A DNA stretch of 64,000 nucleotides from Zanthoxylum bungeanum (Eukaryota > Streptophyta > Magnoliopsida > Sapindales > Rutaceae): NCBI GenBank assembly GCA_019454045.1, contig SKCR01031821.1, forward strand, positions 22,334-86,333, written 5' to 3'. A program made the translations under genes and the position numbers. Shown piece by piece: positions 44,503-56,347 of this stretch. Numbering within the stretch: the stretch's first letter is position 1; the number at the start of each line of letters is the position of its first letter. The notes under the pieces are model-generated. The model saw nothing but the letters and a program-made list of their open reading frames with translations, was not told where the DNA came from and did no database searches.

Positions 44503-45780
44503 ATGGCTGACAAGAAACAGAAACAAAAACGCCGGCGACCCGACCCGTCATCAGACGACGAATCCGATATCCCTTTCAAGAATATCCTCAAACCCGACCC
44601 GGCTATCCTCGAAACCCTAAAACTCCTGCTAACCGATGCTTCAACCTCCTCCTCCTCCTCATCGAAACCCCAAACTCTATCAGACCTCAATCTCTCCGCC
44701 ACGTGTCGCGAAGTCAGCGACCTCTCACTCTCCGACGTCCAATCGGCGATCGAAACCCTAATCCTCCAAATAGCACACTCAATCCTCGCCGGCAACGGCT
44801 TCAGTTTCCAAGTCCCCTCACGCGCCTCCTCCAACCAACTCTACGTCCCCGAACTCGATCGCATCGTGCTAAAAGACAAAACTACCCTCCGCCCCTTCGC
44901 ACACGTGTCGTCCGTGCGCAAATCTACCATCACCGTCAAAATCATCTCTCTCATCCACCAACTCAGCCTGAAAAACATCCACGTCACCAAACGAGACCTG
45001 TTCTACACAGACGTAAAACTCTTCCAAGACCAGACCCAATCCGACAACGTTTTGGACGACGTCGCGTGTATTCTCGGCTGCACGCGATCCAGCCTCAACG
45101 TTGTCGCCGCTGAAAAGGGTGTCGTCGTCGGAAGACTGATTTTCAGCGACAATGGCGATATGATTGATTGTACTAAAATGGGAATGGGCGGGAAAGCGAT
45201 TCCGCCCAATATTGATCGAGTTGGTGACATGAAAAGCGATGCTATGTTTATACTTTTGGTGGAAAAAGATGCCGCTTACATGAGATTAGCTGAAGATAGG
45301 TTTTACAATCGATTTCCTTGTATCATTGTGACTGCAAAAGGCCAGCCTGATGTGGCAACAAGGTTGTTTTTGAGGAAGATGAAGATGGAATTGAAGTTAC
45401 CAGTGTTAGCTTTAGTTGATAGTGATCCTTATGGATTGAAAATTTTGTCAGTTTATGGATGTGGGTCGAAGAATATGTCTTATGACAGTGCAAATTTGAC
45501 TACGCCTGATATTAAGTGGTTGGGGATTAGGCCGAGTGATTTGGATAAGTATAAGATACCGGAGCAGTGTAGGTTGCCGATGACAGAACAGGATATAAAG
45601 ACGGGGAAGGATTTGCTGGAGGAGGATTTTGTGAAGAAGAATCCGGGGTGGGTTGAGGAGTTGAATTTGATGGTGAAGACTAAGCAGAAGGCTGAAATTC
45701 AGGCGCTGAGCTCCTTCGGGTTTCAGTATTTGTCTGAAGTTTACTTGCCTTTGAAACTGCAGCAGGAAGACTGGCTGTAA
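44503..45780 (+). CDS. TOP6A: DNA topoisomerase VI subunit A (SPO11-3/RHL2/BIN5 type)
   Basis: A single uninterrupted frame of 425 residues, close to the Arabidopsis protein's length (about 427). The protein is the DNA-cleaving subunit of plant topoisomerase VI, which with subunit B and partners removes catenanes during endoreduplication in the nucleus; Arabidopsis mutants are dwarf with poor endocycles. A variable basic N-terminus (KKQKQKRRR) resembles an NLS. A winged-helix domain carries the catalytic Tyr168 in TKRDLFYTD. The Toprim domain has Glu254 (LLVEKDAAY) and DSD 306-308 (LVDSDPYG). All catalytic residues are present and the second half is extremely conserved. The ATG at 44503 is the first in frame and gives the expected MADKK start. 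It is the only convincingly functional host gene in the window. Confidence 0.97.
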   Translation: MADKKQKQKRRRPDPSSDDESDIPFKNILKPDPAILETLKLLLTDASTSSSSSSKPQTLSDLNLSATCREVSDLSLSDVQSAIETLILQIAHSILAGNGFSFQVPSRASSNQLYVPELDRIVLKDKTTLRPFAHVSSVRKSTITVKIISLIHQLSLKNIHVTKRDLFYTDVKLFQDQTQSDNVLDDVACILGCTRSSLNVVAAEKGVVVGRLIFSDNGDMIDCTKMGMGGKAIPPNIDRVGDMKSDAMFILLVEKDAAYMRLAEDRFYNRFPCIIVTAKGQPDVATRLFLRKMKMELKLPVLALVDSDPYGLKILSVYGCGSKNMSYDSANLTTPDIKWLGIRPSDLDKYKIPEQCRLPMTEQDIKTGKDLLEEDFVKKNPGWVEELNLMVKTKQKAEIQALSSFGFQYLSEVYLPLKLQQEDWL

Positions 45781-46854
45781 GCGAGGATTGAGGATTGTGG
45801 AATGATACGGCAAACTGCAAAATTGGTTAGTGATTATAGAGTTTTTATCTCTATTTGTACCAATTATTGTTTGCATTTTAGCACTTCTGTTTGTCCTGTG
45901 TATGGTCTTGAATTTTTATTATGCAATGCATTGAATGGTTCTTGCAAAGGACCATTGATTCATCAGTTTTTTCCAGCAATGTTGTGTGTAAGGAAAATAC
46001 AATCATCTGAAGATTTCCAGAACTTCCACTAATGTTAGCAATGTTTGCATTTTAGCACTTCTGTTTTTCCTTTGTATGGTCTTGAATTTTTATTATGCAA
46101 TGCATTGAATGGTTCTTGCAAAGGACCATTGACTCATCAGTTTTTTCCGGCAATGGTGTGTATATCGGAAATACAATCATCTGCAGATATCCAGAGCTTC
46201 CGCTATTGTATCCTTTTTAACAGTTTTTGTATTGATGAAAGATTTAGTTTCTGTGTCCTAGTGTTTTACCAGTTGTGGCTATTTTCACAAAAAAAGTGTT
46301 AGATATTCTTTATTTTAGTGAGGGTAAATTAAATTAGATTTTTCATTAATTTATAGGACCGCAAATTTTTAGAATGAATGGGGACAGGCTACCCCATTAA
46401 CCTCAATGTGGCTCAGCCAATGGTTGTGGCTGAATTAACAGCCATTTTCTGACCTGAGCCTTCAGCTTATATTTTCAATCGCTTTGATAGTTATATCATT
46501 TCAAATTGCAGTAATTGTAACCACTGGAAAACAGTAAATGCAACTAAATTGCTAGGGGTGAAGAACCTGAGTAATTTAAAGAAGCAAAAGGAACAGAGAA
46601 AAAGAATATGCTTCATTGTGTTAATATTTTTGCAAGGCTTACATTTGACATCAACTGTTGTCAGATGTACAATAACAGGTAACTTCTATTCTGATGCAAT
46701 TACAATAAGAATCAAATACTATATTCATTTGACGTCGTAACTTATTCTGATCTGAGGCAATAAATATGAATCAAATATAAATGATACAAAATTGATCACA
46801 GAATTTATACACGAAGTTGGAATTTGAACATAAAACATGGTTAACTTTTGGCGG
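45781..46854 (+). other. TOP6A downstream region with 174-bp tandem duplication
   Basis: Bases from 45871 and from 46045 are two copies of a roughly 174-bp unit, about 90% identical by eye, sharing TTGCATTTTAGCACTTCTGT and TTGAATGGTTCTTGCAAAGG. This probably lies in or just past the 3' UTR. Short frames inside are not genes. Nothing else is seen to 46854. Confidence 0.7.
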
Positions 46855-48060
46855 CACAGACTCTTCTCTGCAGCTACCGTTGCAACTATTTCTTTGTCAC
46901 CTTTAACCTCTGTACAATTGCAGGTCTTCTAGTTGAAGTTTTTAATTCAAATATGTAATCTTTCCGTTCCTGGTGTTCCTTCCATATTAGAATCTGAATG
47001 AAGAAGTGTCTGTATATGTGCATTCTTACGTTCTGTGATAGGTCCATCTAGAGAAACCTCGAGCCCCAAATCATCATGCAAAAGTTTAGTTATTGCATCT
47101 TTCACCTCCGATATGTGTTTGGCTCAAATTTCATCAACTTTATTAGGTCCTAAGACGATCATCAAGTCATCCTTAAGTGGTAGCCCTGCAACCAGAGGCA
47201 TTTAAATGATTAATATATTAGACACATTTCAATAACTCGTTCTAAATAACTTGGATCCTAGAGTTTGTTTTGCCGAAGTTTCAAATGTCAACAATCTGAT
47301 GGTAAAAAAAGTTGAAGCTTGTTAACAAACTCAACAGTACCTAAAGAGTGATTCTCTTTTATCATTGGTCGCCGCAGAGTGATCTCATCCATGTAACATC
47401 TGGATGTTTGATCTATTCAAGCAGCCACTGCCAGAAAGCTAACCATGCAAACAATTCGTAAGTTGGTTCTTCTGCAGGGCATGAGCTCTCCTTGGTTTTG
47501 ATTTCTGTCTGTCTTGTATTACTCCTTCACACCTCTTCTCAATTGATTCCTTGAGGTAGGTATCATTGGATCGTTAATGAAAAGGAAGAAGAATGTCTAC
47601 AATTCACCTCAACATAAAGTTAGACAATGTAAAACCCACATCTGAAAATACCCCAATGTATTTTCTGATTTCTAGAGATTGAGTTAATATAAAGACATGC
47701 ATTAGTAGGGCTATATGGTTGTATCAGCTACTGCATAGCATATAGTAACAAGTTTGCAGCACATATCAACATTATATATGTACATTTTTGTCTTTCTTTT
47801 CCTTTCTAGACAATAACTTAGAATATGATGATTTGAAATCATCTTGAATTCACATAGCTCAAGCTTAAAAAAAATTACATTACAACTAGAGCCAATGCAA
47901 GCAAAGTTCACAAAATAAGAAATTACCGTGAAGAATCTCCATTAAATCAACAAACATCTCCACTTTACCAAACAGCTTCAATGGAGCTACCCCAAGCTCA
48001 TTCACTTTCTTCAAAACCCCAACAACACTTCTTGTTTTTGTTCTTTCTAATTAAACATGT
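46855..48060 (-). pseudogene. decayed C-terminal exons of a PPR-type (possibly SMR) protein
   Basis: On the minus strand there are exon-like islands in conceptual frames. The first is VLKKVNELGVAPLKLFGKVE near 48010-47930, followed by a GT donor. A WLAFWQWLL island lies near 47455-47420. After a TTGCAG acceptor near 47190 come GLPLKDDLMIVLGPNKVDE, then LLHDDLGLEVSLDGPITER, and finally RRPAIVQRLKVTKK near 46930-46890. Stops interrupt several islands, and nothing upstream of 48060 continues the gene. The LQRLKVT-type end is typical of some plant PPR proteins. From memory, in Arabidopsis the gene next to TOP6A (At5g02820) is a PPR gene (At5g02830), so this may be its decayed counterpart. Confidence 0.4.
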
Positions 48061-48262
48061 CCTGCAAATTTGGGGTCGGAGAAGGCCGTTACTAGCAACT
48101 GCAGTTATTGTACTCCCAATAACCAAAAGTTAGATCTTCATAACGATCGATATTCTTCATAACCAAAAGTTAAACATAACTGCAGTTATTGCAGATGTGT
48201 AGCTTAATGTCCATTGAAGAGGGAGAAAAGAAGGTTATTAAACTGTCTGGTCAATTACTCAA
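48061..48262. other. spacer before DUF4283 remnant
   Basis: Short non-coding spacer with imperfect repeats of CATAACCAAAAGTTA (48115-48170). No gene is seen. Confidence 0.4.
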
Positions 48263-48874
48263 TTGAAAAAAGAAGAGAAGATGATGGCTCACTGTTTGGT
48301 TGGGAAGGTGTTGGCTATGAAGTCGATAAACAGAGGAGCGTTTAAAACTACTATTCAACAAGCATGGAGAACAGTTAATGGGGTTAAGATTGGAAGTTTG
48401 GGACAAAATAAGTTCCTTTTCCACTTCTACAATGAAGCTGATAGGAGAAGAATCATGGCTGCTGGACTGTGGGATTTTGAAAATTCAGCCATAGTCCTGT
48501 CCACGATTACGGGAGCTTGAGAGATGCAGATACCGAGGTTTGATTTCATCTCAATTTGGTTTCAGCTTCATAATGTCCCGGTATTATTCATGAATGAAAA
48601 TGCGGCTAGATTTGTTGGGGGCCAAATTGGTAACGTGGTGGAGGTAGATACAGGGTATAATGGCAGCTGTGTCGGGAAATTTCTTATAATAAGAATCACT
48701 CTGGACATTACTAAAGCACTCAATCTGGATCAGCAGGAGAAGGACCAAGCTATTATCATCCCAATACTGTATGAAAAATTGCCAGAGTTTTGTTTCAACT
48801 GTGGATTAGTAGGCCACTGTTTTAGAGAATCCCGTGAACTAGGAAGCACAAACGGAGGAGATGGGGGAAAATAA
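48263..48874 (+). pseudogene. DUF4283 / CCHC zinc-knuckle protein, LINE ORF1-like
   Basis: Two consecutive pieces in the same frame are separated by TGA at 48518-48520. The first (86 codons) has the DUF4283 signature, including FLFHFYNEADRRRIM and GLWDFENSAIVL. The second has FDFISIWFQLHNVPV and a degenerate zinc knuckle CFNCGLVGHCFRES, where the last Cys is Ser. DUF4283-zf-CCHC_4 proteins are usually the first ORF, or captured derivatives, of plant L1-type LINEs. No reverse transcriptase follows. It is inactive, perhaps a 3'-truncated insertion. Confidence 0.75.
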
Positions 48875-49794
48875 AAATTTAGATTTGGTCCCTGGATGAG
48901 GGCCTATTCATCGGGGGAGTGGAGTAAATCGCCCAAAACCAAATCCAACACAACGCATGAATGCAGAGAGGGGTCGAAAGGAGATGGTTGACGGCTGTTT
49001 TTAGTTTCAATGGTAATATTGAAAACTTATCCATCGAATAAACTTCTCTCAATTGTGAATTTGTTTGGTTAATGAAAATCACACAAACTTAGCGAAATAC
49101 AAATTATCATAGAAGCAATGATTTACGTAATTTGGTGGAGAGTAGCTCCAACCTACGTTTATGGGAGAAAGGGGGATCACTTTTATTAGGCTCAAGGTAA
49201 ATACCGACTCGACCACCTAACAAGGGATTTACATAAGGTTTACAGTGAATAACCCATTGGATTTACTATATGGTCGGGTACATGACTCACTTGCTCATTC
49301 TATCACTAGTTTGCTCTTACCAGTTTTACTATCGAATTACAAGTGTTGTAAAATGTAAAAATTTCTAACTCTTTTTAATGTAGCTTCTACCCTTAATATA
49401 GGCTAACAAATCAATTGTTATAACCGACCCTGAAGTCGGCTCATGTCACTGAATCATCATTACAATCCTTAGTCATTACTTCCATCATCTTTTCAACCAA
49501 TCAAATAAGCTTATTCCCCTACTACTGCACCTGCCTGGCAAGGCTTATGACCACTATGAGCCGTTGCTTTATATCTATTATTAACCTTCTAGATGCACCC
49601 CTCTCTAGGTAGGGGATACATCATGTCGCTCCCGAATTGGTCGATTATCATCTCATCTTCGTTCATCAGGTTGGATAGGCGAGGAAATTTGCACTCTTCC
49701 AAATCTAAGCTTTAGAGTCGTCGGGTTTAACCCTTACGGATGATACCTCATCGGGTCGGCCTTAATAAATTCTCAGAGTATCATACTTTAAGGA
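48875..49794. other. unassigned intergenic sequence
   Basis: No coding frame, repeat or element end is recognised. Gene-like codon structure is absent. Copia C2 homology starts (reading leftward) at about 49794, where it departs from C1 after AAGTATGAT. Confidence 0.4.
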
Positions 49795-50029
49795 TCTAAT
49801 CCTTAGTTCTGATTCAGAAATTAAGGAGTCTACTGCGACAAGCTAAATGGATTAAGCACTAAAGTTATCATTACATGATCTTCCAAAGATTATGCTCGAC
49901 TATTTGCTTAACTCCGGGCTTAGGCCTAACATGTTATTTTATCAAATAAAGTAACTTATTAGTTTTTCCAGGACCATCCTGAAATTTTATTCCCAATTTG
50001 AAAATTAAACCATTTAAATACATTTTCCT

Positions 50030-50300
50030 TAGGATTATGTTTTAAATGTCAATCTTTCATTTTTATATCTTGATTTTAATAGTCCAACTATTTAATCAAC
50101 GATTTCGGTACTATTTATTATAATGATTACAATAGTCCAACTATTTAATCAACTATAATTTAATAGATTAAAATCAATTATATTGATTACTATAATCCAA
50201 TTATAAAATCAACTATAAATGAATAGTTTGAATATAGTCCAACTATTTATTAAAACAACATTTAAATATTAGTCCAACTAACATTTAATATATTTGACGA
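50030..50300 (-). repeat. AT-rich tandem units in C2 leader
   Basis: Repeated blocks AATAGTCCAACTATTTAATC and ATTACTATAATCCAATTATA, the counterpart of the arrays in C1 (8270-8420). Confidence 0.55.
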
Positions 50301-50454
50301 ATGATATTTGTTTTGAGCGCGTATGGCAAGTAATTAAACGAATATTGCAAATTCAACTCTTGCATCCCACTAATTTTCGGCGAGCCTCTAACCCTCTGTC
50401 GAGTACTCTGGAAACCATGTTTCCTAGTGGGCTAGGATCCCGTTAAATATCACA

Positions 50455-50860
50455 CAATCTTGACTTTGGCCAACAAATTGTATGATAATTAACTAGGTAG
50501 ATCTCTAAGATCGATTGGATCCAATCCAATTCCTAGATCCGGTAGGGGGACATCCAAGTCCGAAACATATATCTTATATATGCCAATACATCCAATGTAT
50601 TACCTAACATTTTTCCTCTGAATCAACTAAGCCTTGGCTTTGGCACAACAAACTTAGTGATCCCAGTTAAGCGCGACCCATTGACCATGGAAAGCTTCGT
50701 AATCAATGTCGATGGACAAGAAGTGGTCTTGACTTTGGCCAACAAACCACAACTTGGACAAGACACCAATATGGAACAAAGCCTTCGTGATTCAAACACA
50801 TCCTCGACGGACAAAGGCCTTGACTTTGGCCAACAAGCCAATGCCAGTCTCGGATCTTGA
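50455..50860 (-). repeat. three spaced TTGACTTTGGCCAACAA blocks in C2 leader
   Basis: The block occurs at about 50460, 50728 and 50819; the reverse, GGCCAAAGTCAAG, is in C1 at about 8020. The surrounding leader is expanded relative to C1. Function unknown. Confidence 0.6.
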
Positions 50861-52396
50861 GTAAGAATCACTCAATGGAAGGAAAAACGCTTAATATTTT
50901 GCGAGGGTTTTTCGCGTGCAAATTGGCAACCAATTTATTATCTTTGTTAAGGTCTCATCATCATACACCCTTAAACATGCATTCTAAATACATAATAAAG
51001 CGCGTATAAATAAAATAATAATGATATGCGGATGGATACTTTACACAATGATCCTAGATCAAATCTCTCCCTTTCTCTCTCCCGCTAGCATAATTATTAC
51101 TTCTACCCGTTTCACTACACTTCTAAAGAAACCTCATTTACATTGAGGGGAATAAGTGAGAAGAGAATACAAAGAATAAGGAGGTAATAAGGCTGGACAC
51201 ACAGGTCCAATTAATAAATTCCAAATTTATTACAACAATTTCTAAAATTGTCCCACCCATCTAATATCCATCCGATATACATTATTCATGCATCGCAACC
51301 ATGTATTCACACAAACATGTTATCAATCAATCTAATCAAATTAATTAATCTGATAATTAGTGATCATCCAATGTTCAAACAACGATTTGATTTTGCGCGA
51401 GTCAAACTCATTTTACGAATAAGTACTCAAAGTACGAATTCTCGAATTAAATTAAACTACATAATTAAATCCAATTCAATTTGTATTTAATACTAATTCG
51501 CTATTTAATTCCAAATTAAATATTACACTTTATTAATAAACCTTTACGACTTAAATTCCAAAATAATCGTTACGGGTCTCAAAGCCTGATTAACGTCCAA
51601 TGTCAATTTAATTAAAGTCTAATGGGCTTTTAATTAATTTCTTAAGGCGTGGACTTTTGGTCAACTCGGGTCGAACCCAATAACCAAAGTCCAATCCGGG
51701 AGTTACCCCATAAGTCCAGAAATTAATTTAGGCCCATTAGGCCCAATTAAACTTTAAAGGTCCATTAGTCGCATTTGGGCTTTATGGAGGCGGTTTTGGG
51801 CCCAATTGGATCCAACCAATTTTTCCTAAACTCAACTTAGTACAACTAAGCCCAATAAGCCCAATAACAACACAACAAGCCCAAATCCAATTTAAGGCCC
51901 AAATAATTAAATTCCAAAAATCCAATTTTCCCAATTTAATTACACTAAAGTGTATAACACAATTAATCACCCAAATCAATATTTCCAAAACATTAATTTA
52001 TACAATTAATCATGCTCAATTACAACAAAACATGTCCAACACATTTCATCAAAAATCAAACCCATTCATGCTTCTTTATGTCTCAGCAATATTGGGGATT
52101 TTATGTCCGATTCGAATTCAATCCAATTAATTCCACAATCGACATTAAATCAACATCACGAATGATTTCTAACTCATCCAATGAATCAAAATTCAAAAAA
52201 TCACCAAGACAATATAGGGCATTACATTCGGCCAACACCAAAATTTTGGGCAAATTTGTTCCAAACAATTTTTAATCAAATTGATCCAATCAATCATCAA
52301 TTAAAACAAGCATACTAATTCATCCAATTTCATTATACATGCTCAAAATCAAGTTTACCCAAATTTTAAGCCCTAAACTTTTTCATGCTTTTCTTT

Positions 52397-52408
52397 GCTC
52401 TGATACCA
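52397..52408 (-). other. primer binding site of copia C2
   Basis: Reverse of GCTCTGATACCA gives TGGTATCAGAGC, complementary to the 3' end of initiator-Met tRNA, directly after the LTR end CCAACA(AT). Confidence 0.85.
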
Positions 52409-52409
52409 T

Positions 52410-54420
52410 TGTTGGAGTTTACTAAGGTCCCAAGGATCAATAAACAAGCATGAAACACATGTGAATACAAAGTGGGAGTTGCGGAATACTCACATCGATC
52501 GGTTGAGCGACGCGAGAGGCTCCAAAATTTCACTTTCTACTCGGCAGTGGACTGTATAGCTCACTGTTTTTGGCCTCCATGGATTCGGCTTCAAGCTTCA
52601 AGAATCAAGCTCCAAGCTTCGTCAAACGATTCCCGGCTCATGGGTGGACTTCCCTATCACCTTCGCATGTCTCTCGGTGTGCTAACTCTCTTGATTTTTG
52701 CCACAAAAATCCACATTTTTGCTTCCCTCATTCACGGTTTTTTCAGAAAAAACCAGTGAAGAATTAGGCCCTCCATGGGCGTGAGGAGAGAAATGGAGAA
52801 GAGAGAAGAGAGGGTTGAAAAATGTGTAATATGTAATTGATTTCTAAAATCAATTTTACATATACCAAACATATAATAATAATATATGTCACTCAAGCTT
52901 TTAAAAAGGTTTTCAACAACTCCCATCAAGTCACATCTATCAATCAAGTTGTCAAGTCACATCACTCAAAGTGACAAGTGATTTGACGCTTGATGCGACT
53001 AATGATTTGACGCTTGATTTGACTTGTGTGCCGCACTCGAATTCGAAATGCGAATGCGCTCGCAAATAATCCCGGGCTCGGGTTCGCTAATTCCAAATTA
53101 ACGAATTTTTCGTTGCGACGCAATTAAATGATTACGCCTAGCGAAATCACTATTCACGTCGCTAACGAATTAATTCTAAATTAACTCGTTCGCCCGAATT
53201 AAAATCTAATTTTAATTCCGCGTCGAAATCCAATTTCGTTTAATATATCGAATATATTAATTTATCGATTAATTCCAAATTAATCGTTATCTCTCTATAA
53301 TTGATATTTTATCCCAGATAAAATATCTCCGCTATTAATCCCAGATTAATTTTCTCTCTCTTCTTTTTAATCCCATATTAATTAAAAGTGCGAGTCATAC
53401 GTCATCGGTGAATCTTCGGGAAGCGACCCATGAGATCCCCGAATATGTTGGCAGTAAATTAGGTCGTCGGACTATCCGAACACATGAGTACCTCGTACTA
53501 CGTTTATACCGATTTACAAGATAAGGTTGGCTTCTAGCAAAGCGCCATGCCTACCCAATTCTCCAGAAATATCCTTACAGGAATAAAGGATCTATATCAG
53601 GCGTAGTATACGTAGTATTACGTATTTCAATCCAGTATCAGATGATCACATGCAAGGCCTGAGGCTGGTACAATGTCTGCCCCGTACGAAGCATATATCG
53701 GATTACGAGCAACTAGTCTCTTTAATATCGGATAATGATGACCAAGTCATATTATCCCGACGGTTGCAATCTTTTTAGAGAACCAGTTCTGTATCCAAGT
53801 GCGATCATCAACTCCATATGACTAGAGTGACACTTCCGTCTCGACATCACACTCAACACACTACGATTCTCAATATACCCAGCATTGGCGTACACAGAAC
53901 CTGTTAAAGTCCTGGACGACCGCAACCAAAGTATATTGATTGTCGCAAGTATTAGCGGTGCAAGTCTCAGGTTAAGACCAAATACACCTACCCTGATTTC
54001 AGATTTCCATAGACACATAGTCATACTACCAATGGAATTCTGAGGGGGTCTATCCAGAGCGAAGCTGTTTCCCGTACCATCGGTAAAACACAACCTCCTA
54101 TTACACTTGCGTGAGTATCATATACCCAAATATATGAGAACTATGCCGTTGTGCGCTCAATAGTCTTTTACATATTCATCGATGTCCAATCTCGATAATA
54201 CTCTGACTATGGATATTTAATGATTTATCCTTCGTAGACTGATACTGTCTCATATCATTCTCAATCCAGGAACAAATCATAAGGACCTCCTATCATTTAT
54301 ATATCTAAGTGATCTAATCACAAATGATAAAAGTGCAATCTCCTTTGTCACATAGTTAATTTGTACAACAACACCATGATCTGTACAAATAGTGACGCTA
54401 TGGGTCATAATTGTCCAACA
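52410..54420 (-). mobile_element. complete 5' LTR of copia C2
   Basis: 2011 bp; on the minus strand it starts TGTTGGACAATTATGACC and ends ACTCCAACA. It aligns with the C1 LTR throughout, apart from the variable repeat near the end. A short conserved frame (54093-53752) also reads in the C1 LTR but has no protein signature. Confidence 0.85.
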
Positions 54421-55691
54421 AATAAAAATACATATATAATAATAATCGCATTAATTAATTATTTAGATGTTTAAATGTTAAATATCTAGATAATTAAATT
54501 ATTCCAATATTACATAATTATTATGCAATATGTTTGATTATTATTGGTTACATATGGCATGATTTTATTAAGCTTAAAGTTTACAAATTGGATTTGTTAA
54601 CTTAAATGTTATTATTATTATTTAATTAGATTAAAAATGAGCAAATGACCAAAATACCCTTCACCCCCCTCCAAAGTCAGTTATACTTGCTTTATAAAGT
54701 GAGAAATTTTTGTTTTCTCATCTAAGGAAAGCCATTGCCGAAATCCACAAAAAGAAAAAACACCCAAAATTTTCTTGAAGAATTAAGGAAGAAAGTGAAG
54801 AAAATCAAGAAAAAGTTTAAGGAATTTAGGAGATTTGGAGGTAATCTTCATAACTTTTAAACTTAAGAAAGTTTGTTTCTTGTTCTTGAGTATCTAGACA
54901 AGTTCTAGGGTTTATTCCTTTCTTAGATTTTGGGCCTTTTTGATTTGGAGGATGGATTTGGAGGTTAGATGCATGTGTGGAGTTGGATTGGATAATATTA
55001 TTGTAATATTACTTCAATTTTATCATTTGATGACTTGTTGCCATTATAGTGTTATTACCACTCTTGTAACTCCTAGAATTATTCTTGAGTTCTTCATAGG
55101 TGGTGGCTTTGGTTAGTGTTATTGTTGATATGATTAATATTGAGAAAATTGGATTTAAAGCATGAATAATGATAATTTTTGGTTAACAAATCAGATCGGA
55201 AATTTCTGTGATTTTGGTGATGAAACATATGTTGTATAAATGTATTGGATGTGTTTGGGCATTGGAACAATTGCCGAAAATTATTTCGGAGTTGAAATAT
55301 GCGAAAACAGTGAAAAACGATGTTACCGGTTGAGTTTTGGACTTACTGGGTGTCCGCTGTCCAAACCATGAATTGGTCACTGTTTAGGCAGCTCATGAAC
55401 TGTCCAAGTACTATTGGGGATGACCTGGGCAGCCCTCATGTGTATTGGTTGGTCGGTCCGGACAAAAGCGCGTTTTATGCCATTTTGCGGAAAAACGTTT
55501 TCGTAAATATTTCGCGATGTTTCTAACCTATTTATGTCGTTATTTGATATCGAATAAATTTTTTTAGGTGAAATATGAATGAATTATTCATATTGGATAT
55601 TGAATAATTTATTTGGTAACTTTAAAAGTTTTAAAGTTACGATTTCACCCAAACCGCGCGCTTCTGCTGGGCCCGCGCTAGAACCCCAAAA
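54421..55691 (+). mobile_element. 5' LTR, second half, of plus-strand copia
   Basis: Matches about 61152-62415. It ends CGCGCTAGAACCCCAAAA. Confidence 0.8.
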
Positions 55692-55695
55692 AAAA

Positions 55696-55707
55696 TAGTA
55701 TCAGAGC
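55696..55707 (+). other. primer binding site of plus-strand copia, one base changed
   Basis: TAGTATCAGAGC differs from the initiator-Met site TGGTATCAGAGC at one base (G to A, CpG-independent). Confidence 0.75.
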
Positions 55708-56054
55708 AGGTCTAATCCTTCATCCATTATATTTGTCATGCTTGATATATGATAAATAATCCAATTTTGATATTTGCACATGCATGTAATTTAGATGTTT
55801 CTTAATTTTTCGATTCTACGCTAACGGAAAACATAACAGAGATTTAATGGTTTAGTTAAGTTATGTTTTCTCAGGTAGAATTGAACTATTGAAAAATTGA
55901 TCTAAATTAAAATCTGCATTTTATGTGGAGTAATTCCTCTTTAGGAATATCCCCGCTTAAATAAGGCATTAAAGTAATTAATATTAGAAATACTTGTTTC
56001 TTGGTCCGCCTTGTCAGTACGAATGCAAATGATTTCCTGATGCTGTAGTTGTAT

Positions 56055-56347
56055 CGTGCCAAAGCTGTGCAGTTATGACTGATGGTAGTTCATTTGCGTC
56101 GGTATAACTTATATGATAAGAGACAAATTCAAGTGAAAGTGGAAATCCTGAACGTGCCAAAGCTGTCAGGACTACACCGGTAGCTTGAGTTTGTCACTGA
56201 CAAGTGAAGCCTTGATACGCCTCCTTGTGAACGTGCCAAAGCTGTCATAACGAGAAACGGTCAGGACCAAAATCAAGAGTCACAGTGAGTGTGATTGACA
56301 ATGAGTTTTTTACCTGTGAATATATTTAGGCGAGAACGTGCCAAAGT
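56055..56347 (+). repeat. four spaced CGTGCCAAAGCTGTCA-like leader motifs
   Basis: CGTGCCAAAG occurs at 56055, 56153, 56230 and 56337, the first three extended by CTGT. The minus-strand sister has CTGCTTTGGCACTTT near 42506, and C1 leaders have GTGCCAAAGCC near 7837. A packaging or dimerisation signal is one possibility. Confidence 0.6.

Larger units (their letters stand above)
49795..54420 (-). mobile_element. copia element C2, 3'-truncated
   Basis: Minus-strand order: 5' LTR (54420-52410), PBS TGGTATCAGAGC (52408-52397), long non-coding leader, then the start of the internal region, ending about 49795 without pol or 3' LTR. It is related to C1 across LTR and leader. No gene is seen; short frames in the leader are by chance. 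Confidence 0.8.

Noticed and set aside
44466..44834. 122-codon minus-strand frame over the TOP6A start
   Set aside because: It is a shadow of the highly conserved TOP6A coding frame.
50657..50860. 67-codon frame in C2 leader
   Set aside because: It runs through the spaced TTGACTTTGGCCAACAA blocks and has no counterpart in C1.
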